From: Channallabes apus
Lineage: Eukaryota; Chordata; Actinopteri; Siluriformes; Clariidae
Direction: 5' to 3'
Assembly (NCBI GenBank): GCA_030522415.1
Contig: CM060121.1
Location: 24,204,142-24,268,141, forward strand
Length of the DNA stretch: 64,000 nt
The position numbers were made by a program, and so were the translations under genes. The notes beneath the pieces are model-generated. The model ran no database searches. It was not told the DNA's origin and worked only from the letters and a program-made list of their open reading frames with translations. This document shows, piece by piece, positions 1-10,560 of this stretch (its first letter is position 1; every line of letters starts with the position of its first letter).

Positions 1-135
1 AGAACCCAAGGCTGCTGCCCTGGCCTCCAAGCTCCCCAGATCTCAATCTGATCAAGCACCCACGAGATGCACCAGACAAACAAGCCCAATCCATGCAGGA
101 TCCTACAGTCCCCAAAGAGTTTGATTCCTGGCACA
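1..135 (+). repeat. Fragment of CCATAACATTA-type transposon-like repeat
   Basis: The start of the window matches 4199-4290 and 6640-6680 (accccggcctccaagctccc, agatctcaatctgatcaagc). It is the inner part of the repeat described at 3959-4467, cut by the window edge. Confidence 0.6.
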
Positions 136-289
136 ATGAGAACCTACATAATATCGGGCACTATGTTTTGTGTTGTAATTTTATACAGTACCTGATCTTT
201 GTGTAATCATTCACGTAACTGCCTTAATTTTACTTTTTTTGAATTTACCGAATTAGAGAAATTAATGATGACTATGTGAATAATAAGCT

Positions 290-760
290 GAAACTTTTGG
301 AATAAACCAATTCAGGGAGTTCATTAAGACCTCAACGATGTCCCATTCTCAACTAGGCTTAACTAGTCTTCAATCTGGAATTAATTACCCTTCCCTGTTA
401 TAGCAATATCCACTCTCGTTATTCTTTCCACTTGGTTTTGTAGTATGGCTGCATGCATTTGTGTTTATTTACCCACAAGAGCATTAGTGAGGTCAGGAAC
501 TAGTATCCGGCAAGTGTGCCTGTCTGCACGCCCCTTGTCAGTTCATCCCAAAGTCCAGTTGAGGTCAGGGTTTTGTGGGGGCCACTCAAGTTCTTCCAAT
601 TCCAGCCTTGTTAAACCATGTCTTTACTGACCTCGCTTTGTGGATAGGGGCACGGTCATACTGGAACAGCTTTGAGCCTCTTAATACCAATGGAGGAACA
701 TTTTAAAGCTACAGTATACAATGACATCATACGTATACAGTATATAAGTTTTTGTGGGTT
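290..760 (-). repeat. Tc1-like derived repeat fragment
   Basis: The stretch holds gttgaggtcagggttttgtg, ccactcaagttcttccaatt and acggtcatactggaacagct. These are well-known inner blocks of a teleost Tc1-type element whose end reads atggacaaaagtatgtggac, seen separately at 24351. No open frame of useful length remains. Confidence 0.5.
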
Positions 761-1836
761 TAACAGTCTATAACTTGCCTCATAGCATTAATAAAAGATT
801 CATGTTAATGATATTTAAAAAATTTCTTAGCATGATCCGGACAGTAGTTCAACATTTAGCAAGCATTATTTTGTGTTTGTGTGAAGTGGCATGGGAAAGA
901 CTTTAGGACTTTCAGCTTCTTAGTCAAAATGACTAGCTGTATATTGTTTTTTTATTCGATTTATGAGAAATGTGTTCATAGTAAGGGATACCAGGAACCA
1001 ACTTACATCATGGATGTTATACAACACTAAATGGATCTTTAAATAGACACAGAAGTCATTATACTATAAATAATTGCTCTTGTTAATACAGTACAAGGAA
1101 AAACAACTCACTTCTGGATTTGCTGTTACGAGAAAACCGATGCAAAAAAACCTCACACTTCAAATTTCTGAGGTTGTACTCATGCACATGTAAACTAAAA
1201 GTGAAATAGTCACAGTTTATGTATAGTGAAAGACTCAGTGCAAGTCAATGTGACATCCAAGCTCGCGTCATCCGTTTGACTTATTGGATTGCTGATAGAT
1301 GTTCTGAATGTCTAGCTACTCATGTTGCACACACCTTGTGATCATTTACTCCAGCTTGCTGCCTGATGTACGGGGCAAATACAGGAACTGATGTCACCAT
1401 CCGTCACTCTGACAGCGCAGCACACTGTATGGCCTGGAATCAGAAATCTGATAATTTGTTACGCAACCGGGAAATGCCCCCTGCTATGTCGGCTGAACAC
1501 TCATGAAATCACACTGTGTTTAATTCATGAATAAAATGAAAGCTAGTCAATTATTTATTGTATCTAATACACTCTGGCTCATATTTCTAGTATGAGAAAG
1601 GAACAAAGTACAAGACACGATTAAATACATATCCACTCTGAGTAACATACAGTACTTCTAAATTTAATCACATGACATGCATTCAAACTCCACAGCTAAG
1701 ACCATAGATATTGCACTTAATACATATAAATAGTATTATGAAAATATGGTCATTTTTGCTTATTTCCCCAAAATAGGTTTTGTACAAAAATGTAGAACAG
1801 TTTAAAATTAAGTACTGTGTCTATACTGTAGTTATA

Positions 1837-2193
1837 CACTCACTGGCCAGTTTATTAGGCTAGTACTGGATTGGTGTCACTTTTTCCTTCAGAACTGCCT
1901 TTATTTTTTATGAAATAGAAACATTATTTAGAGCTTTTAACGCATCACACAGTTACTATACATCCATGATGTGAATCTCCTATTCCACCACAACCCAAAG
2001 GAACGCTATTAGATTTAGTCGATTTACAGTAATTACCTTTCTTTCCCATTCTGATGCTCAGTTTAAAATTCACCAGATTGTCTTGACCATGTCTACATGT
2101 ATAAGTGCATTGAATCACTGTCATGTGATTGGCTGATTAGATACAGTATTTCCGTTAATGAGCAGTTGAACCTAATGAAGTGGCCGGTGAGTG
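1837..2193. mobile_element. MITE with 24-bp inverted ends, TA target site
   Basis: The left end cactcactggccagtttatt and the right end (reverse complement of ...aatgaagtggccggtgagtg) form an imperfect inverted repeat of about 24 bp. TA flanks both sides (1835-1836, 2194-2195), the signature of Tc1/mariner-type insertion. No transposase inside. Confidence 0.75.
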
Positions 2194-2475
2194 TATATAA
2201 CACATCTATGACCTTATGCTGTTACTAAGTTTCATATACGCACCATACACAGAACAACAAAACAATGGTCGCTTCAGCATTAATCAACCATTTCTGAGGT
2301 GAAACGGAAACGTTTTCTTACATTGCACCATGTTATGCAAAGTGTTTCACTTAGCACTTTAGTTCTATATATAGTAGTCTAAAATGTTTAACTACCTCAT
2401 GTTGCGTAGTTACCAAATGCCCAAGAAATTAGTTTAATTGGCTCTGAGAAATATTGGCTGTTATGTATGAGGGTG

Positions 2476-3232
2476 AAAAAAAAAAAATCTGCACTTTGAC
2501 TGTAGAATTAATTTTAATTACTTTTTAGAAATATAAATATATAATTTCTTGACATAATCTCCTTTGCTTTTCAATACACATTGTCCATCTGTCAACAAGC
2601 TTTCGTATTCCGTCATTAAAATGTTTAAGGCTGAGCTGCAAGTCACAAAGTAAATTCAGAAGTGAATCTTCATGCTCATAGAGCTGCTTTCAGAGATACA
2701 AAACAGGTGAAAGTCTGATGGAGCAAGTTCAGGACTATAGGGAGGACGTTTTAACACCTTGAAATTGAGTTTTTGCAGAGTACCGACAGTGTGGGTAGAA
2801 GTTTGCGGATGCGCATCGTCATGCAAGATCACAATGCGCTTGGATAGCAGTCCGTTGCATTTAATCATAAGTTTTATTTTAAGCATCTCACTGTAATGAG
2901 CACTGTTGATTGTTAAACCTTTTTTCCTGATGTTCCAATACTAGTCGAAAAATGTAAGCATTAATTTAACAGCTGATGGTTAACTCTCGAACTTTTTCTC
3001 GATCTGCGATTGAGTAGATTTCCGTTTCATATTCTGCCGTTTACTCTCGGCCTCGTAGTGATGAACCCATGCCTCCTCACCAGTAATGATTCACTTTAAT
3101 AAACTTTCACTTTCCTTAGATTATTGGTCAAAATTTTGTTTTCAGATATCCAACTGCTTATTTTTATGTTTGGTTTAAATGCAAAGTACTGATAAGACAG
3201 TGCAGCCAACAAAAGTGCAGATAATTTTTTTT
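2476..3232 (-). mobile_element. Mariner-type transposon remnant
   Basis: The frame at 2656-2886 reads HDDAHPQTSTHTVGTLQKL and LKRPPYSPELAPSDFHLF, the conserved catalytic C-terminal region of mariner transposases (YSPDLAPSDFHLF). A matching inverted end (aaaaatctgcactttt at both edges) bounds the remnant. Many frameshifts and stops; inactive. A second decayed relative lies at 60370-60867. Confidence 0.75.
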
Positions 3233-3311
3233 ACTCATTTTCGTACATGTTAATTGGACATATTTCAGTTATTAAAGACAAAGCACTAAATCTTTAAGGT
3301 TTTAAGGTGTT

Positions 3312-3659
3312 TATTAATTTATTTATTATTATTATCCCCTCCCAATTTTCTCCCTATGTTTAGTCATGTCCAATTCCTCCCCGTTACTAGGAGCTCCCAC
3401 ATTAAACTACTACACTTCAGTCGGGAGGGCCGAAGACTATCACTTGTTTCCTCCGAACCATGTGACATCACTGACCGGATTTTTTTCAAGCTGCTCGCTC
3501 ACGAACTGTTGGGAGCGGCGTAACACACTCTGAGAGAGCTTGGCCAATCAGCTCTCTTTAGACCTCCAGCTGCGAGAGGTTACAGCATTACCCGTGGATC
3601 GTATTCGCCATCTCTGAATGATAGGGCGAGCGCTTTACCACGGCGCCACTCGGAGGCCC
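3312..3659 (-). mobile_element. tRNA-derived SINE, full length, 14-bp target duplication
   Basis: Read on the minus strand, the element starts cctccgagtggcgccgtggt (A-box-like), has a B-box-like region within 60 bases, and ends in a (TAA)n tail. The exact direct repeat ggttttaaggtgtt flanks it at 3298-3311 and 3660-3673. Structure and duplication together make this a clean retroposition. Confidence 0.85.
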
Positions 3660-3958
3660 GGTTTTAAGGTGTTGATTAAATTTCTAGCTAGACTAGATCA
3701 CTCTGATCAGGATTGGACTTGGATCCGCTTTGTCTGCATTCGTTTTTTTCTATAGTAAGTGAAATGCAGTATAGTCACTGAAGAGCTTTCATGGTGGACC
3801 TACCATATGAGCAGTTAAATAAAAAGATACAAATGTATAACAGTTTTCTGTGAGATGTTTATTCACCATGTTTGCAAGGGGTCTCCAGTATCAGGCCTTT
3901 ATCAGTCAACAGTAAATCCGTTCCTATAAGATTACTGATGTGCAAGAGATTTACAGTA

Positions 3959-4467
3959 CACTGATCAGCCATAACATTAACACAACATAACATTTCGTGT
4001 CAATTATATACCAGTAAACTGATGTCAGGATCATGAGTACCTAATGCTCACACACAGCTGTGGGACCAAAGTCCATCCCATCTTGTGTGATTACACAAAA
4101 AGCCAATGCAGCATAAATATGCTGTAAAGGGTTAATGCTGGCTACTGCAGAAAGGTACCAGAACACACAGTGCACCGCAGCCTGCTGTGCACAGGCAAAG
4201 AGCCTAAGACTACCAACCCGGCCTGCAAACTCCCCAGATCTCAGTCAGATCAAGCACCCATGAAATTTGCTGAGCAAAAAAGTCTGATCTACAGACTCCC
4301 CACAGTACTTCCACACCACCCAAAGGGTGGGCTGCCAATGTCCTGATGCAAAACACCAGAGCACACGCTCAGAGGTTTTGTGGAGTCATGCCCCAAGAGG
4401 ACAGAACTGGCAAACCTTCAAATACTAAACATAATCTTTTGCTTTGTAATGTTATGACTGATCAGAG
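3959..4467. mobile_element. CCATAACATTA-type repeat with inverted ends
   Basis: The ends ctgatcagccataacattaa and the reverse complement of taatgttatgactgatcag form imperfect terminal inverted repeats around about 500 bp. The same family recurs at 1-135, 6431-6880, 13021-13215, 15597-15854 and 48519-48925. It is common in fish genomes; I do not assign a superfamily. Confidence 0.7.
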
Positions 4468-4479
4468 TATATTTTACCA

Positions 4480-5297
4480 TTTCTCAGAATCACACAATCT
4501 GTATAATTTTGTTCTTATTAACTTCATTAGATGGAAAAGAGGAAGCTTGTGGGGACACACTATATATAGCGGGTATAATGTAAGTGATAAAGGGAACTAA
4601 CTTCTAATATTGGATGCAACTAAAGGTGATAGAAATATGCCTTTTTTTTTAAAGAAATTAAATTAGTAATGGTTAGCAAATCGCTGTGGTATAAAATAAA
4701 TGAAATACAGTACTTCTGAATGTTCTTATTTCGATTTTCTTAACAGGTTTATTTCTTAGATATCACTTGCTGTTGCATTGGTTCTTTTATCTATTTTTAA
4801 AGGTCTTGATAAAAAAAAAGAAAAAAAAAGAAGAAGAAAAAATGTCCCAATCAGAAACACATTTCTCCAACAAAAACATTCGAATTTCATGATTAATGTC
4901 AACTTATTAAATATTATATACTGTATATGTCCCTAAGAAAAGCATCAATCTTCAAACCTAAATGTTATTTGGTTTGTCCCTTTAAAGTCCCATACAGGTA
5001 CTATAGTACGTAGTCTTACAACAAAGAATTTTAATAAAATCCCACTGATAAATCTATTTTGTAATTTTTTTTTTAATTCAACCAGTTCCAGTCAAATTAT
5101 TTGCATTCTTTAGCTAAAGGCAAAATGGTTGGAACACAAACTTGCTTTCTGAACTTTTAACGAGAACAGCTGCACATCAACTCCTACCCTCTCATGTACA
5201 ATCTGTTCATCCCCAGATCAAACCCTTTCAGTAAGTCATTACTTCACTAATTCAAACCAATATCTGTTTCATTATCTCACCCCAAAGTTCCACTTTC
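4480..5297. other. Downstream of syngr1, no gene seen
   Basis: AT-rich sequence with A/T runs; I see no coding potential or recognisable repeat. Confidence 0.6.
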
Positions 5298-5303
5298 TTT
5301 ATT
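5298..5303 (-). terminator. Candidate polyadenylation signal of syngr1 long form
   Basis: AATAAA on the minus strand, 59 bases past the stop codon. It would give a very short 3' UTR; fish synaptogyrin transcripts often have longer ones, so a more distal site is also possible. Confidence 0.35.
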
Positions 5304-5361
5304 CTATTTGTGCCCATTATAGATTTTGTAATAAACCTTCATGGGCTGATCGCATGGCTCC

Positions 5362-5568
5362 TTAGTACTCTTGGTTCTGGTAACCAGCAGATCCATCATA
5401 GTTGGTAGGCATACTGCCTGGTGCCTCCATGTTTCCTGTGTAACTTGTGTACCCGGGGCCTTCAGAGCGTGCTGCCGCATCCTCATTTGGGTCCATGTAG
5501 TTCTGTGAGAAGAGACCGGGACTTGCTCCAAGCTTGTATTTCTGGAACGCCAGGAAAGCCTGAACAGC
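5362..5568 (-). CDS. syngr1: syngr1 last exon (long isoform)
   Basis: The exon follows a catctttcag acceptor and encodes 68 residues, AVQAFLAFQKYKLG through SAGYQNQEY, then TAA at 5362. The first part completes membrane segment 4. The rest is the tyrosine- and glycine-rich cytosolic tail with LFSQNYMDP, matching LFSQDYMDP of mammalian SYNGR1 and ending in the family's GYQ-x-Y pattern. The next AATAAA downstream on this strand is at 5298-5303. Confidence 0.95.
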   Translation of the reverse strand, partial: AVQAFLAFQKYKLGASPGLFSQNYMDPNEDAAARSEGPGYTSYTGNMEAPGSMPTNYDGSAGYQNQEY

Positions 5569-8500
5569 CTGAAAGATGTGAGTGATCGAGCAGAGGAATG
5601 GTTGGTGAGAAAAGAGGAGGAAATAAATGGAGGGATTATATTTTGGAAATTAGGTGATGTGTTAAAAGTGGGGAAAAACGTTTGGATGAAGAAAAGGGGA
5701 GGGGAGAGAGAGAAAGATTACTTTGGTTAGTTACAGGTTATCAGGTATGCTAGTTTATTAGAGCATGTAAACTAGTCACAGTGAAAGAAGTGGTTTCTGA
5801 AAAAAAAAGTTTGAATTATCAAACTTTGAACAATTAATATGCCTGATTAATGCTAACACTAGGAAAAACTTGAAGCACTCAGACAGGAAATTAAGAAAAA
5901 AATCTTTAATCAGACACATCTAGAAAAGAAACATACTTTTAAGTTTCATACTGACAATTTTATTGACATCAACTGCACCCGTTGTCTATGGATGTCAGTC
6001 AGAACCCTAAAAACACTTTTTTAAACGACAGCTTCATTATAATAACAATAACAAATAATAATGAAATACAGCTTAATATACAACAGTTCAAAAAGTGACA
6101 ATCAAAATCTATAAATTTATTAGATTTATATGTATATGTAGTTCAAACTAAAGTACAGTACCACAATTGGGAAAAAAAATATTGCAACAAGACATAAACA
6201 AGTTACCCTACATAACTTAAAAGTAATGATAAGAGTTTTCTAAATTAAATCCTACAAGAATGTGTGCACATAATTAAACCCTAAACGTGCATTGGGATCA
6301 GATTTTTTGCCAATTAGTTTCACTATACAGTAATTACTAAATAATTCACAGTTGTCACCAAAAAAAAAGCAACGTTTAAACAGCAGGGGGTTTGAGGGGT
6401 TAAACTGTTGCAACAGGAATATCCTTCTTACGCCGATTAGCCATAACATTAACACCACATAACATTATGACATTAACAATGATTTTCAATTATATACCAG
6501 TAAACTGGTGGCAGAATCATGGGCACTCAGAAACCACACATTCCGATTCAGAAAAGCCAATGCAGCACAGATTACTGAAAAAAGTCAACACTGGCCATAA
6601 TAGAAAGTTATTAGAACACCCAGTGCACCACAGACATAAAGAACCCAAGGTCACTGACCCGGCCCCTAAATTCTCCAAATCCTAATCTGGTCGAGCAGGA
6701 CAAAAATGTCTTATCCAAGGAGACCCCATCTGGCAACTACAGTAACAGCACACAAAACATCTCCTGCCAGCTTCCTGGTGCCAGACACCACAGCACACCC
6801 TAAGAGGTCTTGTGGAGTCATGCCCAGAGGGATCAGAGCTTTTTTTGGGTTTTGTGGTGTAATGTTATGGCTGAGTAGTGTAACTCTAGACAACACATTT
6901 GTAAACAAACAAACAGAGAAAAGATCATGTCCCTGTTACATTCATATTATCTTTACAGGCTGTTGAGACACTTAAATGAGTTTTCTTAAATGAACTTGAT
7001 TCAACAGGTCCAGACTGTTTTACTGAGTGGAAGAAATCACAGAATTAGTCATTTATTAGTCAGAGTGCATATTGCAAAGCAGGCTCCAGTGTATTCTCAG
7101 GTACATTACTTCAAATAAAGACATTACTTAGAAGATGATGGACATTTGCATCACCTGGCACAAAAGAAGAGATTGTGTGTGTAAAAGTGATATATTTTGC
7201 AAGATATCCCTCCTACTGTGTGAACAGCATGCCAGAGAGAGTGAGAGAGAGAGAGGGGAGATGGACACCAGCAACTGTTCCCTGTGCTTGTGTAAGTGTG
7301 GAGAATGTTAGACATGAGGGGCGAAGAGTTTGTTGTACTCCTCTTCAAACGAAACTCTCTTCATTCGCTCCATGGCGAGAAACATTAGCGCACCCTAGGG
7401 AAGGCACAAAATAACCAGCGCATTTGAACATTTACATGACAGACAAGGAAGCAAAGAAACTGTTCCCATTCAATTCTAGTAAGCTAGCTGCACATATTCG
7501 TCAGTATTGTCCAATCTAGATAGAAAAGTGTCAGTGTTTTATTCAGAATAAATCATTTCATGCTACAAAACAATGAGTAGAAAGAAAATGTGTGATTTAA
7601 GACTCAACAAAAGCAGCCACAGCCAAGAGCTGAGAAAAAAATAAATTAGCCAGTTAACTTAGTTTTTCCGAAACATTAGTCAGGTATTGATAATATGATG
7701 AACAAAAAAAGGTTAGTTACATTCAATATCAGCACATGTTAGCAGGCATGCGATCAAAAAAGTTTAAAGATAGCAAAAAATTTAGATTTTAACATGTTTA
7801 AACATATAAATAGTTTGACAGAAGAATTAGATAACTTCATTATCTGCACAAAGCTTGCACACCTTTAAAGTGTTGTAATGTTACCATCATGTGCATCATA
7901 GCCCAATTCTGCAAAAACAGTGCTTGCGATAGCAGGTGCAATTGAATAAATACGCTGTTACTGTCACGACGCTGTGCGAGGTCAGGCAGGCTGATAGGAC
8001 CCAAGAGCAGACACCACTCTGGGATGATATTCTTAAAAGGGCTTTAATGATGAAAATGTAGGAGATAGGGTTGGTAGTGCTTGGTGTTACTCTCTCACGG
8101 AATACAGGTGTATAATGAACACGGGACTATAATGGAGGACAGAGGTGCAGCTCTGAAGCGGTTCTCTGACTTTTAATGAAGTGAGATTCTGTAGTTCACC
8201 TTGACGTGGAGGATGGCTGCTGGGTGCCTTTATGTAGTGGAAAAAACAGACGTGGATGCAGAGATTGAGAGGAGCAGAGGCGTTTCACCTGTTGGTGTCT
8301 CGAAGGATGTGGAATCCGGAAGTGAGAAACAATCGCGAAGTCAAGGGGCGAAGCGTGAGTCAGTGTCCGTGAGAGCAGTCAAGGCCAGGTCAAACAATCC
8401 GAAGCGGAAGACGATAGCGAAGTCGAGGGGCGTGGCGTGGGTCGATGTCCGTGAAGCAAAAATCAGGTCTAACAAATCCGTAGGGGCGAGCGAAAAGCGA

Positions 8501-10505
8501 AAGCCGTTAAACAAAGCACTTGGTCAAAAAACGCATGAATCATAGGAAAAATAACCGCGAGGAAACTGGGCTGTGGAGCACGCAATAATTCGGCAGCGAG
8601 AAAGCGCGCTGCGCTTCCTTAAATGTCGGGAGAAATTATTTGTGAATGGGGAGCCGGTGTGTGTGGGAGGGGCGGTACGAAGGCGTGGGAAAAGACGTGA
8701 CAGTCTAGAGACAACGTGACCGCGAGTAGAGAAATCTGACAGCGTGGGAACAAAAACAACAACAAACGAGAGGAGTGACAGGAGTTCGTGACAGTTACTG
8801 TAGGTAAATAATATGGTGTTCGTAAAACATCCAAATCACATAATGTCCAGTTTCATGGACTTGATTGCATTAAGCACTGCATACTGTAACTGTAGTACCA
8901 GAGAGTAAATATCCTTTTTTGGCTTCATTCTATAAAGTTTTCCAAAATCCACTGAGCACATTTAGTTCATGTAATGCAGCTACTGTTTTGCACAGTGTTT
9001 TTCCCCACTCGATTGATCACATGACAGGAAGAATTGATGCGATTGGCTTGTCATAACATTTCGACTTTTGTTACAGTATGTAATGCAGCCACTCCTTATT
9101 GTGGTTCCCAAAAAGATGGGAGTCCCAAACTTCTAAAAAATGAATATGAATTGGCTTGTAAATTTTAAATTTTGCTATAGACAGCATTGTGTGCCAGAGA
9201 AAAATAACTTCTCAAAATGAGTAAAATCTGAAAAGAAGGTGCTGATTATGTTTATATGACAACAGCCCTGACAACAGTGCAGATTGCAAAACAACTCAGA
9301 ACACTGGGAACAAAGAAAAGGTATTTATTTAATATCTTTGGAAAGAGTCTTGAACGTGGGTGCTTTTTAATCAGACAAAATAGGCTAGCAAAGAAATAGT
9401 TTTTGTACAGTAACTGTCATGACAACAGGGACTACAGGAACTTGCTACATGGAATTAGAAACAGATAAAAAGCATGATGATGTTCTTTAATAATAATAAT
9501 TTTTAAAATGCTGTTGCCAGACTGCTGTAGAGTGCACTGTTAAAAGACACCAGGACCTTCTCCATCTCTAATCACATAAGTCTATTGAGGAGTTAATTAT
9601 GAAATTATGAATCTGAAATAAAAAAAATATTTTTTGTCCTGCTATAGCAGGGAATCTGAGACAGTGTAAGTATTAGTACTGACCCAGGTGAAGATGGAAA
9701 AAAAGGAAAACGTGATGGCTGCTCTTGCTGCATCCGCACCCTCGTTTAAGGGGTTGTCATCAGGACTGGCCACCTGCCACTGATTTGTCAGGAAACAGAA
9801 GCCCACAAACCACATGAAGACCCAGAAAGCTGAGGACCAGGAGGAGAAAAATGTTGGCACCATGTTCAGAACTAATGTTACAGAATTTAAATGGCAAACA
9901 TACAGTGCAGTGTGGTTTAATGAAATACAGTGTGTGATGCAGTACTTATGAGTAAACTCACTTGAGATTTACACATTAAGCAATTGCAATTTTACAGTTA
10001 ACCAACAGATGGCAGCAAATGATCTCTTTTTGTCTGATGTTTTTTTTAAAGACATACTTTACTCATTAAGCTCTAATGTCGAACAATTTAAATGCATTTT
10101 ACATAGCATTCATACAATTAATTAAAATTTTTTTATTGAAGACCTTCTGGATTTAGTAAAGTGGGAAACTCCAGCTATGCAATAATTCTGGCATTAGGAA
10201 AGACTTGGCATGCCTAGAAGAACATATGGCAAGATCACAGTAAGACCAAGCCTTTTCATAAACAAGCCACATTTTCCATGTGAATTGTGCTGAAATAAAT
10301 ATATGCAATTATACCCAATAAGAATGTGGAATTGCTTCCCAATATTAATTTCCATATTAATTTGTTATGAATTAATTAATTATTAGTTATAAATAATAAT
10401 TAATTGTATGCCATCATGTATGAGCAGTTGTAGTCAGTCTACATAAACTCATCATGAACATGCATGTCATGGCAATATTGGGCTTTTAATTATTTATTTT
10501 TTTAT

Positions 10506-10560
<55 letters not shown>

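Noticed and set aside
3590..3659. Possible tRNA gene on the minus strand
   Set aside because: It is the head of a 348-bp SINE with a 14-bp target duplication.
7175..7414. 79-codon plus-strand frame
   Set aside because: It is antisense to the syngr1 alternative last exon, which has splice sites and homology.
8201..8545. 114-codon Lys/Arg/Ser-rich frame
   Set aside because: It lies entirely inside the LTR-like repeat and has no domain or homologue that I recognise.
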